A stretch of DNA of 64,000 nt from Streptomyces sp. R28 (lineage in GTDB: Bacteria > Actinomycetota > Actinomycetes > Streptomycetales > Streptomycetaceae), in the NCBI RefSeq assembly GCF_041052385.1, contig NZ_CP163439.1:7119001-7183000 (forward strand), in the 5' to 3' direction. Made by a program: the position numbers and the translations under genes. Under the pieces are notes generated by a model. It searched no databases and had not been told where the DNA came from. It saw only the letters and a program-made list of their open reading frames with translations. This document shows, piece by piece, positions 43,791 through 53,936 of the stretch (positions within the stretch are counted from its first letter, which is position 1; each line of letters begins with the position of its first letter).

Positions 43791-44015
43791 TTGAAGCGCG
43801 ACATCCACCCCGAGTACGTCGAGACGCAGGTCAGCTGCACCTGTGGCGCGTCGTTCACCACCCGTAGCACGATCAACAGCGGCACCATCCGCGCCGAGGT
43901 CTGCTCCGAGTGCCACCCGTTCTACACGGGCAAGCAGAAGATCCTCGACACCGGTGGCCGTGTGGCCCGCTTCGAGGCCCGCTTCGGCAAGGCACCTGCC
44001 GGCTCCAAGAAGTAG
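43791..44015 (+). CDS. rpmE: 50S ribosomal protein L31 (zinc-binding form)
   Basis: 74 residues, bL31 family. The zinc-binding C+ form is shown by the cysteines in VSCTCGASF and EVCSECHPFYTGKQK. Streptomyces also has zinc-free paralogues made under zinc starvation; this is the housekeeping copy by its cysteines and its position before prfA. It starts with TTG, eight bases after AGGAG. Confidence 0.98.
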   Translation: MKRDIHPEYVETQVSCTCGASFTTRSTINSGTIRAEVCSECHPFYTGKQKILDTGGRVARFEARFGKAPAGSKK

Positions 44016-44129
44016 CGAGCTCCAATTCGCCGGTCCACGGTTCGCGTGCCCTCCCTACCGGAGGAGCCGCACCGGGACCGGCGTTTTTGGTCGCCCGCCA
44101 CTTCACCCACGTACACACAGGAGCCCAAG

Positions 44130-45206
<1,077 letters not shown>

Positions 45207-45236
45207 GGCACGTACGAGTACGACCGGAGGACTTGC

Positions 45237-46118
45237 GTGCAGCAATTCATTGGGGGGCGATCCCCAAGCCCCCGCAGCGTGCTGCTCGCGGAGGTGGCCC
45301 AGGCCACCCAGCGGCTGGCCGACGCCGGCGTGCCCTCGCCGCGCAACGACGCGGAGGAGCTCGCCGCGTTCGTGCACGGCGTGAAGCGGGGCGAGCTGCA
45401 CTCCGTGAAGGACTCGGACTTCGACGCCCGGTACTGGGAGGTCATCGCCCGCCGTGAGCAGCGCGAGCCGTTGCAGCACATCACCGGGCGGGCCTACTTC
45501 CGGTATCTCGAACTCCAAGTCGGGCCCGGCGTGTTCGTGCCCCGACCCGAGACCGAGTCGGTGGTCGGGTGGGCCATAGACGCCGTGCGCGCGATGGACG
45601 TCGTCGAGCCCTGCATCGTCGATCTGTGCACCGGCTCCGGCGCCATCGCGCTCGCCCTCGCCCAGGAGGTCCCGCGCTCGCGCGTGCACGCCGTGGAGCT
45701 GTCCGAGGACGCCCTGCAGTGGACGCGCAAGAACGTGGAGGGGTCCCGGGTCGACCTGCGCCAGGGCAACGCCCTGGACGCCTTCCCCGACCTCGACGGC
45801 CAGGTCGACCTGGTCATCTCCAACCCGCCCTACATCCCGCTCACCGAATGGGAGTACGTCGCTCCCGAGGCGCGGGACTACGATCCCGAACTCGCCCTGT
45901 TCTCAGGGGAGGACGGCCTCCACCTCATCCGCGGTCTGGAACGGACCGCACACCGGCTCCTGCGCCCCGGCGGCGTCGTCGTCATCGAGCACGCCGACAC
46001 CCAGGGCGGCCAGGTGCCGTGGATCTTCACCGAGGAGCGGGGCTGGGCCGACGCGGCCGACCATCCCGACCTCAACAACCGCCCGAGGTTCGCGACCGCA
46101 CGCAAGGCGCTGCCGTGA
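45237..46118 (+). CDS. prmC: Release factor glutamine methyltransferase PrmC (HemK)
   Basis: 293 residues; it methylates the Gln of the GGQ motif in release factors. The catalytic NPPY motif is in LVISNPPYIPL (about residue 195), the SAM site IVDLCTGSGAIAL near 125. An N-terminal helical domain (about 1-90) recognises the release factor. The GTG start has CGGAGGA; the first ten residues (QQFIGGRSPS) are poorly typical, so a slightly later start is possible. Confidence 0.96.
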   Translation: MQQFIGGRSPSPRSVLLAEVAQATQRLADAGVPSPRNDAEELAAFVHGVKRGELHSVKDSDFDARYWEVIARREQREPLQHITGRAYFRYLELQVGPGVFVPRPETESVVGWAIDAVRAMDVVEPCIVDLCTGSGAIALALAQEVPRSRVHAVELSEDALQWTRKNVEGSRVDLRQGNALDAFPDLDGQVDLVISNPPYIPLTEWEYVAPEARDYDPELALFSGEDGLHLIRGLERTAHRLLRPGGVVVIEHADTQGGQVPWIFTEERGWADAADHPDLNNRPRFATARKALP

Positions 46119-46170
46119 CCACCCCACAGAGTCTTTTCCCGAAGTACGTGTACGAGGAGGCCCGCTAGAT

Positions 46171-46818
46171 ATGGCACGGCGATACGACACCAACGACGCG
46201 ACCGACCGCACGACCGGTCTGCGCGAAGCCGCGTCCGCCGTCCGCCGTGGCGAGCTCGTGGTCCTCCCGACCGACACGGTGTACGGCATCGGCGCCGACG
46301 CGTTCTCCAAGGAGGCCGTGGGCGACCTGCTGGAGGCCAAGGGCCGGGGCCGCAACATGCCCACCCCTGTGCTGATCGGCTCCCCGAACACGCTCCACGG
46401 TCTCGTCACCGACTTCTCCGAGCTGGCCTGGGAGCTGGTCGACGCCTTCTGGCCGGGCGCGCTGACACTGGTCGCCAAGCACCAGCCCTCGCTGCAGTGG
46501 GACCTGGGCGACACCCGGGGCACCGTTGCCGTGCGCATGCCGCTGCACCCGGTCGCCATCGAGCTGCTGACGGAGGTCGGACCGATGGCGGTGTCGTCGG
46601 CGAACCTGACGGGCCACCCCGCTCCCGAGGACTGCGACGCCGCGCAGGAGATGCTCGGCGACTCGGTCTCCGTCTACCTGGACGGCGGCCCGACCCCCGG
46701 CAACGTCCCGTCCTCGATCGTCGACGTGACCGGCGACGTGCCCCTCCTCCTGCGCGCGGGCGCCATCTCCGCGGAAGAGCTGCGGAAGGTCGTACCCGAC
46801 CTCGAGGTGGCGAATTGA
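46171..46818 (+). CDS. L-threonylcarbamoyladenylate synthase (Sua5/YrdC/YwlC)
   Basis: 215 residues of the YrdC fold. It makes threonylcarbamoyl-AMP from threonine, bicarbonate and ATP for the t6A37 modification of ANN-decoding tRNAs. Family motifs are GELVVLPTDTVYGIGADA, the basic pocket KGRGRNMPTPVLI, and SSANLTGHPAPED near residue 145. It sits in the usual prfA-prmC-Sua5 order. Its TGA overlaps the TTG start of the next gene (TTGA). Confidence 0.96.
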   Translation: MARRYDTNDATDRTTGLREAASAVRRGELVVLPTDTVYGIGADAFSKEAVGDLLEAKGRGRNMPTPVLIGSPNTLHGLVTDFSELAWELVDAFWPGALTLVAKHQPSLQWDLGDTRGTVAVRMPLHPVAIELLTEVGPMAVSSANLTGHPAPEDCDAAQEMLGDSVSVYLDGGPTPGNVPSSIVDVTGDVPLLLRAGAISAEELRKVVPDLEVAN

Positions 46819-47495
46819 CAGCCCCTGAGGCGGGGCGTGGCATAGGCAACGGGGAACGTGCCGCGGAGATCACGACGACGTTCGTCGGGCTTCCGCGCGA
46901 CAGCTTCCGCATCCTCCACGTCAGCACCGGCAATGTGTGCCGCTCACCGATCACCGAGCGGCTGACCCGTCATTTCGTGGCGCAGCGGCTCGGTGTGCTC
47001 GGCGGCGGGCTGATCGTGGAGAGCGCGGGCACCTGGGGCCACGAGGGAGCCCCCATGGAGGCCAACGCGGAGACGGTCCTCGCCGACTTCGGCGCGGACG
47101 CCGCCGGCTTCGTCGGCCGCGAGCTCCTCGACGAGCACGTCATCCGCGCCGACCTGGTCCTGACGGCCACCCGCGACCACCGCGCCCAGGTCATCTCCAT
47201 GGGCCACTCGGCGGGCCTGCGCACCTTCACGCTGAAGGAGTTCACCCGCCTGGTCCGCGCGATAGACCCGGCGACCCTGCCGCCCCTGGAGGACGGCGTG
47301 GTCCTCCGCGCACGCGCCCTGGTCCGCGCGGCGGCGGCTCTACGCGGGTGGCTCCTCGCGCCGACGGCCGAGGCGGACGAGGTGTACGACCCGTACGGGG
47401 CACCGCTGCCGTTCTTCCGGTCGGTGGGGGACGAGATACACGAGGCGCTGGACCCGGTCGTCACAGCGCTCACCGGAGTACCCGCGCGGGCGTAA
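46815..47495 (+). CDS. Low-molecular-weight tyrosine phosphatase homologue lacking the nucleophilic Cys
   Basis: About 226 residues from a TTG that overlaps the preceding stop. The fold is LMW-PTP: the P-loop region reads HVSTGNVCRSPITERL, the downstream Asp motif is EVYDPYGAP, and ESAGTWGHEGAPM matches the family's SAGT segment. In active enzymes the P-loop is V-C-x-G-N-x-C-R-S; here the first Cys, the nucleophile, is Ser, while the second Cys, Arg and the general-acid Asp remain. It may be catalytically dead or bind phosphotyrosine-like ligands. It carries an N-terminal extension of about 30 residues. Confidence 0.88.
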   Translation: MTAPEAGRGIGNGERAAEITTTFVGLPRDSFRILHVSTGNVCRSPITERLTRHFVAQRLGVLGGGLIVESAGTWGHEGAPMEANAETVLADFGADAAGFVGRELLDEHVIRADLVLTATRDHRAQVISMGHSAGLRTFTLKEFTRLVRAIDPATLPPLEDGVVLRARALVRAAAALRGWLLAPTAEADEVYDPYGAPLPFFRSVGDEIHEALDPVVTALTGVPARA

Positions 47496-47563
47496 CAACC
47501 GGGCGTACCTGTCGCCCCGGGCCTACATTGGACGTACGTCACCGTCGACGCCCGGAGCCCACC

Positions 47564-48802
47564 ATGACGGTTGCCCATGCCATCGAGGCCGACGTCCTGC
47601 GCCGTCAGGACCCGCAGCTCGCCGACATCCTGCTCGCAGAGCTCGACCGGCAGTCGACGACGCTTCAGCTCATTGCCGCCGAGAACTTCACCTCGCCCGC
47701 GGTGCTGGCGGCTCTCGGGTCGCCGCTCGCCAACAAGTACGCCGAGGGCTATCCGGGTGCCCGGTACCACGGCGGCTGCGAGTTGGCCGACGTCGCCGAG
47801 CGGCTCGCCGTGGAGCGGGCCAAGCTGCTGTTCGGGGCCGAACACGCCAACGTGCAGTCGCACTCGGGGTCTTCGGCCGTCCTCGCCGCGTACGCCGCCC
47901 TGCTGCGCCCCGGCGACACCGTGCTCGCCCTCGGGCTGCCGTACGGCGGACACCTCACGCACGGCTCACCCGCCAACTTCTCCGGGCGCTGGTTCGACTT
48001 CGTGGGGTACGGGGTGGACGCCGAGACCGGGCTCATCGACTACGACCAGGTGCGCACGCTCGCCCGCAACCATCGGCCCAAGGCCGTCGTCTGCGGGTCC
48101 ATCGCCTACCCGCGCCACATCGACTACGCCCACTTCCGTGACATCGCCGACGAGGTGGGCGCGTATCTCATCGCCGACGCCGCCCACCCGATGGGGCTCG
48201 TCGCCGGGGGTGCGGCGCCGAGCCCGGTGCCGTACGCCGATGTGGTGTGCGCCACTACGCACAAGGTGCTGCGCGGGCCCCGCGGCGGCATGATCCTGTG
48301 CGGCGCGGACCTCGCGGAGCGGGTCGACCGCGCCGTGTTCCCGTTCACCCAGGGCGGCGCGCAGATGCACACCATCGCCGCCAAGGCCGTCGCGTTCGGC
48401 GAGGCGGCAACACCGGCGTTCACGGCGTACGCCCATCAGGTGGTCGCCAATGCGAGGACCCTGGCGGCCGGCCTGGCCGCGGAGGGGCTGGTCGTCACCA
48501 CGGGCGGGACCGACACCCACCTGATCACCGCTGACCCGGCGCCCCTCGGCGTCGACGGCCGTGACGCGCGTGGGCGGCTTGCCGCGGCCGGGATCGTGCT
48601 GGACTGCTGCGTGCTGCCGCACGGCGACGACCGCGGCCTGCGCATGGGCACGGCGGCCGTGACCACCCAGGGCATGGGGGAGGAGGAGATGGTGTGGCTG
48701 GCCGCGTTGCTGGCGGGCGTGCTGCGCGGGGAGCGGGAAAGTCAGAAGGCTCGTGAAGAAGTGCGGGAGCTGACCGGTAGATTTCCCCCGTATCCCGGCT
48801 GA
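47564..48802 (+). CDS. glyA: Serine hydroxymethyltransferase
   Basis: 412 residues. It interconverts serine and glycine with tetrahydrofolate and pyridoxal phosphate. The cofactor Lys is in CATTHKVLRGPRGG (about residue 225); LIAAENFTSPAV, NKYAEGYPGARYHGG and SGSSAVLAAY are family motifs. It is a divergent member: the usual QPHSGSQAN reads VQSHSGSSAV. Streptomyces may have a second glyA elsewhere, so this copy might be a paralogue. The ATG at 47564 follows CGGAG by about nine bases. Confidence 0.93.
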   Translation: MTVAHAIEADVLRRQDPQLADILLAELDRQSTTLQLIAAENFTSPAVLAALGSPLANKYAEGYPGARYHGGCELADVAERLAVERAKLLFGAEHANVQSHSGSSAVLAAYAALLRPGDTVLALGLPYGGHLTHGSPANFSGRWFDFVGYGVDAETGLIDYDQVRTLARNHRPKAVVCGSIAYPRHIDYAHFRDIADEVGAYLIADAAHPMGLVAGGAAPSPVPYADVVCATTHKVLRGPRGGMILCGADLAERVDRAVFPFTQGGAQMHTIAAKAVAFGEAATPAFTAYAHQVVANARTLAAGLAAEGLVVTTGGTDTHLITADPAPLGVDGRDARGRLAAAGIVLDCCVLPHGDDRGLRMGTAAVTTQGMGEEEMVWLAALLAGVLRGERESQKAREEVRELTGRFPPYPG

Positions 48803-48942
48803 GGCGGGGTAGACGCACCTGGGCACACAGCTGCCCGTGCAACCATCGTCGCTACCCGGAAGTCCCCACACATATGCGTCGCGTACGTGTCCATCGCTAG
48901 GGTGTGGGGCTGAGATGGCCAGCGAGACTTGTGGGGAAGCCC

Positions 48943-50301
48943 GTGCGTGAATACCTGCTGACGCTCTGCGTGACGGCCGCGGTGACGTATCTGCTGACAG
49001 GGCCGGTACGTAAGTTCGCGATCGTGGCCGGAGCGATGCCGGAGATCCGGGCGCGCGACGTGCACCGGGAACCCACTCCGCGGCTCGGCGGGATCGCGAT
49101 GTTCTTCGGCCTGTGCGCGGGCCTGCTGGTCGCCGACCACCTCACCAACCTCAGTGCGGTCTTCGAGAAGTCCAACGAACCGCGGGCGCTGCTCTCCGGA
49201 GCGGCGCTCATCTGGCTGATCGGCGTCCTGGACGACAAGTTCGAGATCGACGCCCTGATCAAGCTGGGCGGCCAGATGATCGCCGCCGGCGTCATGGTCA
49301 TGCAGGGTCTGACGATCCTGTGGCTGCCCATCCCCGGCTTCGGCTCGGTCGCGCTGACCCAGTGGCAGGGCACCCTGCTGACGGTCGCCCTGGTCGTCAT
49401 CACCATCAACGCGGTCAACTTCGTCGACGGCCTGGACGGCCTCGCGGCCGGCATGGTGTGCATCGCCTCGGCCGCGTTCTTCCTCTACGCCTACCGGGTC
49501 TGGGTGTCGTACGGCATCGAGGCCGCCGCCCCGGCCACCCTGTTCGCGGCGATCCTGATGGGCATGTGCCTGGGTTTCCTGCCGCACAACATGCACCCGG
49601 CGCGGATCTTCATGGGCGACTCCGGCTCGATGCTGATCGGCCTGGTGCTGGCCGCGGGCGCGATTTCGATCACGGGACAGGTCGACCCGGACGCGCTGAA
49701 GCTGTTCGCCGGCTCCGAGAAGGAGGCCGTGCACCAGACGGTGCCGGTCTACATCCCGCTGCTGCTGCCGCTGACGATCATCGCGATCCCGGCCGCCGAC
49801 CTGGTGCTGGCGATCGTGCGCCGCACCTGGCGGGGCCAGTCGCCGTTCGCCGCCGACCGGGGCCACCTGCACCACCGCCTGCTGGAGATCGGCCACTCGC
49901 ACAGCCGCGCGGTGCTGATCATGTACTTCTGGTCGGCGCTGATCGCCTTCGGAGCGCTCGCCTACTCCGTGAACTCGGCGTCCATGTGGATCGTGCTGAG
50001 CGTGGTGTTCCTCAGCGCCATCGGCCTGGCCCTGCTGCTGCTCCCGCGCTTCACCCCGCGCGCCCCGCGCTGGGCCGAGGCGTTCGTGCCGCCGCGCTAC
50101 CGCCGCCGCGGGGCTGTCGCCGAGCCCGCGGCCACCACACCGCAGACCGCCGCCACCGAGGCAACGGCCGACGCCGACTCCCTGTCCGAGGAAGAGTCGC
50201 GCACTCCGGTCGTGGCCGGGGTGGCCCGGGTCAACGGCGCGACCGCCATCGGCGCCCGTTCGCGTTTCCTGGACCGGCGGAAAGCCGGAACGTCGCGCTG
50301 A
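48943..50301 (+). CDS. Undecaprenyl-phosphate GlcNAc-1-phosphate transferase type (WecA/TagO/MraY family)
   Basis: About 452 residues and eleven or so membrane segments. It should transfer a sugar-1-phosphate to the polyprenyl-phosphate carrier, the first step of teichoic-acid or arabinogalactan-like polymer synthesis. Motifs: HREPTPRLGGIAM, DDKFEID, NAVNFVDGLDGLAAG, FMGDSGSM and the HLHHRLLEIGHSH motif that separates WecA/TagO types from MraY. I take the GTG at 48943 (GGGGAAG upstream) over 48904. A soluble C-terminal tail of about 60 residues follows the last helix. The upstream LCP protein may use the same class of polymer. Confidence 0.94.
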   Translation: MREYLLTLCVTAAVTYLLTGPVRKFAIVAGAMPEIRARDVHREPTPRLGGIAMFFGLCAGLLVADHLTNLSAVFEKSNEPRALLSGAALIWLIGVLDDKFEIDALIKLGGQMIAAGVMVMQGLTILWLPIPGFGSVALTQWQGTLLTVALVVITINAVNFVDGLDGLAAGMVCIASAAFFLYAYRVWVSYGIEAAAPATLFAAILMGMCLGFLPHNMHPARIFMGDSGSMLIGLVLAAGAISITGQVDPDALKLFAGSEKEAVHQTVPVYIPLLLPLTIIAIPAADLVLAIVRRTWRGQSPFAADRGHLHHRLLEIGHSHSRAVLIMYFWSALIAFGALAYSVNSASMWIVLSVVFLSAIGLALLLLPRFTPRAPRWAEAFVPPRYRRRGAVAEPAATTPQTAATEATADADSLSEEESRTPVVAGVARVNGATAIGARSRFLDRRKAGTSR

Positions 50302-50618
50302 CGGTCAAGGTAAGAGCGCGGCCAAGGTAAGAATCTGACTAGAGCATTGCCAAGTCATGGGGGAGCGAAGTTCCCCAATACCAGACAAGTCGGCCGTGTT
50401 TTTGCACAGACGCGCACTGTCACTCTCATGTGTGACACCGGGCACACCCGCCAGGTAAAGACCTCATCAAATAGTTTGTGATACGGTTCACGAGAACCCC
50501 CGGATAGAGCCGAAGGGCCGCAGTGCGACGGTCCGTTGGCGTGAGGTTCCCTCTCAGCCCGGGACTACGCTCGTCCATGACGACACCCTGCCCCCACCGT
50601 GAAAGCGGAGCTGCCGCC
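50302..50618 (+). promoter_or_regulatory. Upstream region of the atp operon
   Basis: About 317 bases without a gene. A small hairpin TGGGG/CCCCA at 50358-50377 may end the transferase transcript. The stretch 50395-50490 is AT-richer and should hold the atp promoter; I see no clear -35/-10 pair. A Rex-like palindrome lies at 50477-50492. Confidence 0.5.
50477..50492. promoter_or_regulatory. Candidate Rex (redox repressor) operator
   Basis: TGTGAT-ACGG-TTCACG matches the Rex operator pattern of Streptomyces (TGTGAA-N4-TTCACA) at ten of twelve positions. Rex senses NADH/NAD+ and represses respiratory genes when NADH is high; placing the ATP synthase operon under it would fit. The site is 142 bases before the atpI start. 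Prediction only. Confidence 0.6.
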
Positions 50619-51056
50619 ATGCCGTCCAATGACGCCCGGAACCTTCTGCAGATCGCTGTGCCTACGGCCGCGGTCGGCGCGGTCGCCGTTGCTGTCAGCG
50701 GTGTGATCGCCGGCGGCGAGGGGGCGATCGGTGCGGCTGTCGGGACAGTGCTGGCCATCCTCTTCATGGGGGTCGGCCTGTATGTCCTGCAATGGACGGC
50801 AAAAACGCTCCCGCAGTTGTTCCAGGCCATGGGGCTGATGCTCTATGTCGCTCAGCTCCTGCTGCTCCTGATCTTCGTCGCCCTCTTCAAGGACACCTCT
50901 CTCTTCAACGCGAAGGCGTTCGCCGCCTCGCTCGTAGTCGCGACCGTCGTGTGGATGGCTGCACAGGCCCGTGCGCACATGAAGGCCAAGATCTTCTACA
51001 TCGATCCCGACCACGAGAAGAGTGAGAAGTCCGAGAAGACGGGGCCGTCGTCGTGA
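50619..51056 (+). CDS. atpI: ATP synthase-associated protein I
   Basis: 145 residues with four membrane segments (VPTAAVGAVAVAVSGVIAG, VGTVLAILFMGVGLYVL and two more) and a charged C-terminal tail rich in Lys, Ser and Glu. AtpI helps assemble the c-ring and is the first gene of actinobacterial atp operons. I take the ATG at 50619, with GCGGAG upstream, as it gives the usual MPSNDAR start; an ATG at 50577 would add 14 residues. Confidence 0.9.
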   Translation: MPSNDARNLLQIAVPTAAVGAVAVAVSGVIAGGEGAIGAAVGTVLAILFMGVGLYVLQWTAKTLPQLFQAMGLMLYVAQLLLLLIFVALFKDTSLFNAKAFAASLVVATVVWMAAQARAHMKAKIFYIDPDHEKSEKSEKTGPSS

Positions 51057-51281
51057 GGGGTAGGGCCGGGATAAAGGCGTGGGGTATCTCCTGCTATCGT
51101 CCGGTGCCAACTGCGGCATCGCGGGCGCGGGCATCTGAGCTGACGCCTGCTCAATCGCGAGGCTTGATGCCCCCCAGCCGCCCCCACATCCGTAACACCA
51201 GTCCAGTGCCGACCCGCGGCTGCGCGCCGCGCCGACACAACGAGGTTGCCGTACCCATGCGTCACGCCGAAGGAGCCCGTG

Positions 51282-52100
51282 GTGAGTGCTGACCAGACCC
51301 AGCTCGCCTTTGAGTGGAACTGTCGGATCATGTCCGACAACGGCTGTGGCTTCCCGGCTCCGGGCCTGCACTCGTTCCTGTTCCAGCCGATCGCCACGGT
51401 CGGAGGGTTCGAGTTCAACAAGGTGATGTTGCTTGCCCTCATCACCACGCTGCTGGTCGTCACCTTCTTCACACTCGCCTTCAGCAAGGCGAAGGTGGTG
51501 CCGGGCAAGCTGCAGATGGTCGCCGAGGCCGGTTACGACTTCGTACGCCGCGGCATCGTCTACGAGACCCTCGGTAAGAAGGAGGGCGAGAAGTACGTCC
51601 CCCTGATGGTCTCGATGTTCTTCTTCATCTGGATCATGAACATCTGGTCCGTGATTCCGCTGGCCCAGTTCCCGGTGTCGTCGATCATCGCGTACCCGAT
51701 CGTCCTCGCCGCGCTCGTCTGGGTCCTCTGGGTCTCGCTGACCTTCAAGCGCCACGGTTTCGTCGGCTTCTTCAAGAACGTCACCGGCTACGACAAGTCG
51801 CTTGGCGCCGTGCTGCCGCTCGTGATGTTCATCGAGTTCCTCTCGAACCTCTTCGTCCGGCCGTTCACGCACGCGGTGCGACTCTTCGCCAACATGTTCG
51901 CCGGCCACCTGATGCTGGTCATGTTCACGGTCGCGTCCTGGTACCTGCTGAACAGCTGGATGATCCCGGCGGCCGGTGTCTCCTTCGTCATGACCGTGGT
52001 CATGATCCTCTTCGAGCTTTTCGTGCAGGCCGTCCAGGCGTACGTCTTCGTGCTCCTCGCCTGCTCGTACATTCAGGGCGCTCTCGCCGAGCACCACTGA
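51282..52100 (+). CDS. atpB: F1Fo ATP synthase subunit a
   Basis: 272 residues. The stator half-channel subunit of Fo. The essential Arg is in THAVRLFANMFAGH (about residue 205). Six membrane segments can be seen, ending in AYVFVLLACSYIQGAL. Two adjacent GTG codons follow AAGGAG; the second at 51282 has the better spacing of six bases. It lies 225 bases after atpI, a wide gap within an operon, in which I see no gene. Confidence 0.97.
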   Translation: MSADQTQLAFEWNCRIMSDNGCGFPAPGLHSFLFQPIATVGGFEFNKVMLLALITTLLVVTFFTLAFSKAKVVPGKLQMVAEAGYDFVRRGIVYETLGKKEGEKYVPLMVSMFFFIWIMNIWSVIPLAQFPVSSIIAYPIVLAALVWVLWVSLTFKRHGFVGFFKNVTGYDKSLGAVLPLVMFIEFLSNLFVRPFTHAVRLFANMFAGHLMLVMFTVASWYLLNSWMIPAAGVSFVMTVVMILFELFVQAVQAYVFVLLACSYIQGALAEHH

Positions 52101-52173
52101 GCCCCGCCCCACCCACCCCCTGATCGTCCGGTGGCCAACTCCCACCGGTCCGTAAAGAGAAGGAAGAATCAGC

Positions 52174-52410
52174 ATGGCTGCCACTGAGACCCTCGCCGCC
52201 GTCACCGGTTCGCTCGGCTCCATCGGCTACGGCCTGGCCGCGATCGGCCCCGGCGTCGGCGTCGGCATCATCTTCGGTAACGGCACCCAGGCCCTGGCCC
52301 GTCAGCCCGAGGCCGCCGGCCTGATCCGCGCCAACCAGATCCTCGGCTTCGCCTTCTGTGAGGCGCTCGCCCTCATCGGCATCGTTATGCCGTTCGTGTT
52401 CGGTCGCTAA
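52174..52410 (+). CDS. atpE: F1Fo ATP synthase subunit c
   Basis: 78 residues, two membrane helices. The proton-carrying Glu is in FAFCEALALIG on helix 2, and ARQPE forms the polar loop that contacts gamma and epsilon. GIGPGVGVGIIFGNG-like glycines pack the helices in the ring (here AAIGPGVGVGIIFGNG). A good AGAAGGAAG site precedes the ATG. Confidence 0.99.
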   Translation: MAATETLAAVTGSLGSIGYGLAAIGPGVGVGIIFGNGTQALARQPEAAGLIRANQILGFAFCEALALIGIVMPFVFGR

Positions 52411-52449
52411 GCCTTAGCCACCTGACACTTTTCGACGAAAGGCACTGAT

Positions 52450-52998
52450 GTGATCGCCAACCTGGTACAGCTGGCGGCCGAGGAAGAGCAGAGCCCGCTC
52501 GTTCCTCCTGGCCCCGAGCTGCTCGTCGGCACCATCGCCTTCGCCATCGTGTTCTTCTTCTTCTGGAAGAAGCTGCTTCCGAACATCAACAAGGTTCTGG
52601 AAGAGCGCCGCGAGGCGATCGAAGGTGGTATTGAGAAGGCCGAGGCGGCGCAGGTCGAGGCGCAGAGCGTCCTCGAGCAGTACAAGGCGCAGCTCGCCGA
52701 GGCCCGGCACGAGGCCGCGCGTCTGCGCCAGGAGGCGCAGGAGCAGGGCGCCACGCTCATCGCCGAGATGCGCGCGGAAGGCCAGCGGCAGCGCGAGGAG
52801 ATCGTCGCCGCCGGGCACGCCCAGATCGAGGCCGACCGCAAGGCCGCGTCCTCCGCGCTGCGCCAGGACGTCGGCAAGCTCGCCACCGACCTGGCCGGCA
52901 AGCTCGTCGGTGAGTCCCTCGAGGACCACGCCCGGCAGAGCCGTGTCATCGACCGCTTCCTCGAGGACCTTGAGGAGAAGGCCGAGGCCGCGCGATGA
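52450..52998 (+). CDS. atpF: F1Fo ATP synthase subunit b
   Basis: 182 residues. One N-terminal membrane helix (VGTIAFAIVFFFFWKKLLP) and a long charged helical domain rich in Glu, Arg, Ala and Gln, which dimerises as the peripheral stalk. It starts with GTG at 52450 and overlaps atpH by four bases (ATGA). Confidence 0.98.
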   Translation: MIANLVQLAAEEEQSPLVPPGPELLVGTIAFAIVFFFFWKKLLPNINKVLEERREAIEGGIEKAEAAQVEAQSVLEQYKAQLAEARHEAARLRQEAQEQGATLIAEMRAEGQRQREEIVAAGHAQIEADRKAASSALRQDVGKLATDLAGKLVGESLEDHARQSRVIDRFLEDLEEKAEAAR

Positions 52999-53810
52999 AC
53001 GGAGCGAGCCGCGAGGCCCTGGCAGCCGCACGTGAGCGTCTCGACGCGCTGACGGACAGCACGTCCGTGAACGCCGGGCAGCTCGCCGACGAGCTGGCCG
53101 CTGTCACCGCGCTGCTCGACCGCGAGTTCTCGCTGCGTCGGGTCCTCACCGACCCGGCGCAGGCGGGCGAGGCCAAGGCGGAGCTGGCCCAGCGCCTGCT
53201 CGCCGGCCAGGTCAGTGGCGAGGCCGCCGACCTGCTGGCCGGCATGGTGCGCTCCCGCTGGTCGCAGTCGCGCGATCTGGTGGACGCCCTGGAGGAGCTG
53301 GCGAGCACCGCCGACCTCACCGCCGCGCAGAAGGCGGGCACGCTCGACGACGTCGAGGACGAGCTGTTTCGGTTCGGCCGGATCGTCGCCTCGAACACCG
53401 GGCTGCGCGCCGCGCTGACCGACCGGTCCGCCACCGCTTCGGCCAAGGGCGAGCTGCTGCGCAGCCTGCTCGGCGGTCGGGCCAAGGCGACCACCGAGCG
53501 TCTGGTGACGCGTCTTGTGACCGCGCCGCGTGGACGTAGCCTGGAGTCGGGACTGGAGTCCCTGTCCAAGCTCGCCGCCGAGCGCCGGGAGCGCATGGTG
53601 GCCGTCGTCACCTCGGCGGTACAGCTGAGCGGACCGCAGAAGCAGCGCCTCGGCGCCGCCCTCGCGAAGCTCTACGGTCGCCAGATGCACCTCAACCTGG
53701 ACGTGGACCCCGAGGTCCTCGGCGGAATCCGGGTGCAGGTCGGCGACGAGGTCATCAACGGCTCCCTCGCGGACCGTATCGAGGACGCCGGCCGCCGCCT
53801 GGCGAGCTGA
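52995..53810 (+). CDS. atpH: F1Fo ATP synthase subunit delta
   Basis: 271 residues. Delta joins the peripheral stalk to the top of F1. It is longer than the E. coli protein (about 177), as usual in Streptomyces, because of an extra N-terminal part. The C-terminal region LNLDVDPEVLGGIRVQVGDEVINGS is the family signature. The start overlaps atpF, so the two are translationally coupled. Confidence 0.97.
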   Translation: MNGASREALAAARERLDALTDSTSVNAGQLADELAAVTALLDREFSLRRVLTDPAQAGEAKAELAQRLLAGQVSGEAADLLAGMVRSRWSQSRDLVDALEELASTADLTAAQKAGTLDDVEDELFRFGRIVASNTGLRAALTDRSATASAKGELLRSLLGGRAKATTERLVTRLVTAPRGRSLESGLESLSKLAAERRERMVAVVTSAVQLSGPQKQRLGAALAKLYGRQMHLNLDVDPEVLGGIRVQVGDEVINGSLADRIEDAGRRLAS

Positions 53811-53842
53811 CCAGCAACTCAATAGGCAGTACGTACTTACGA

Positions 53843-53888
53843 CGGCCCTGGTTGGGCCGTGCAGAAGAATCCTGGGGGTCGCCCCCAG
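53843..53888 (+). promoter_or_regulatory. Two hairpins before atpA
   Basis: CGGCCC-TGGTT-GGGCCG (53843-53859) and CTGGGGG-TCG-CCCCCAG (53872-53888) are both perfect. They lie in the 126-base gap between atpH and atpA, before the AAGGAG site. They could stabilise or process the mRNA so that the F1 genes are made in excess of the stalk genes. Confidence 0.5.
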
Positions 53889-53936
53889 ACCCCCAAAGTG
53901 AAACTTCGGGCCCAACAAGGAGAGCAGGGAACCCAG

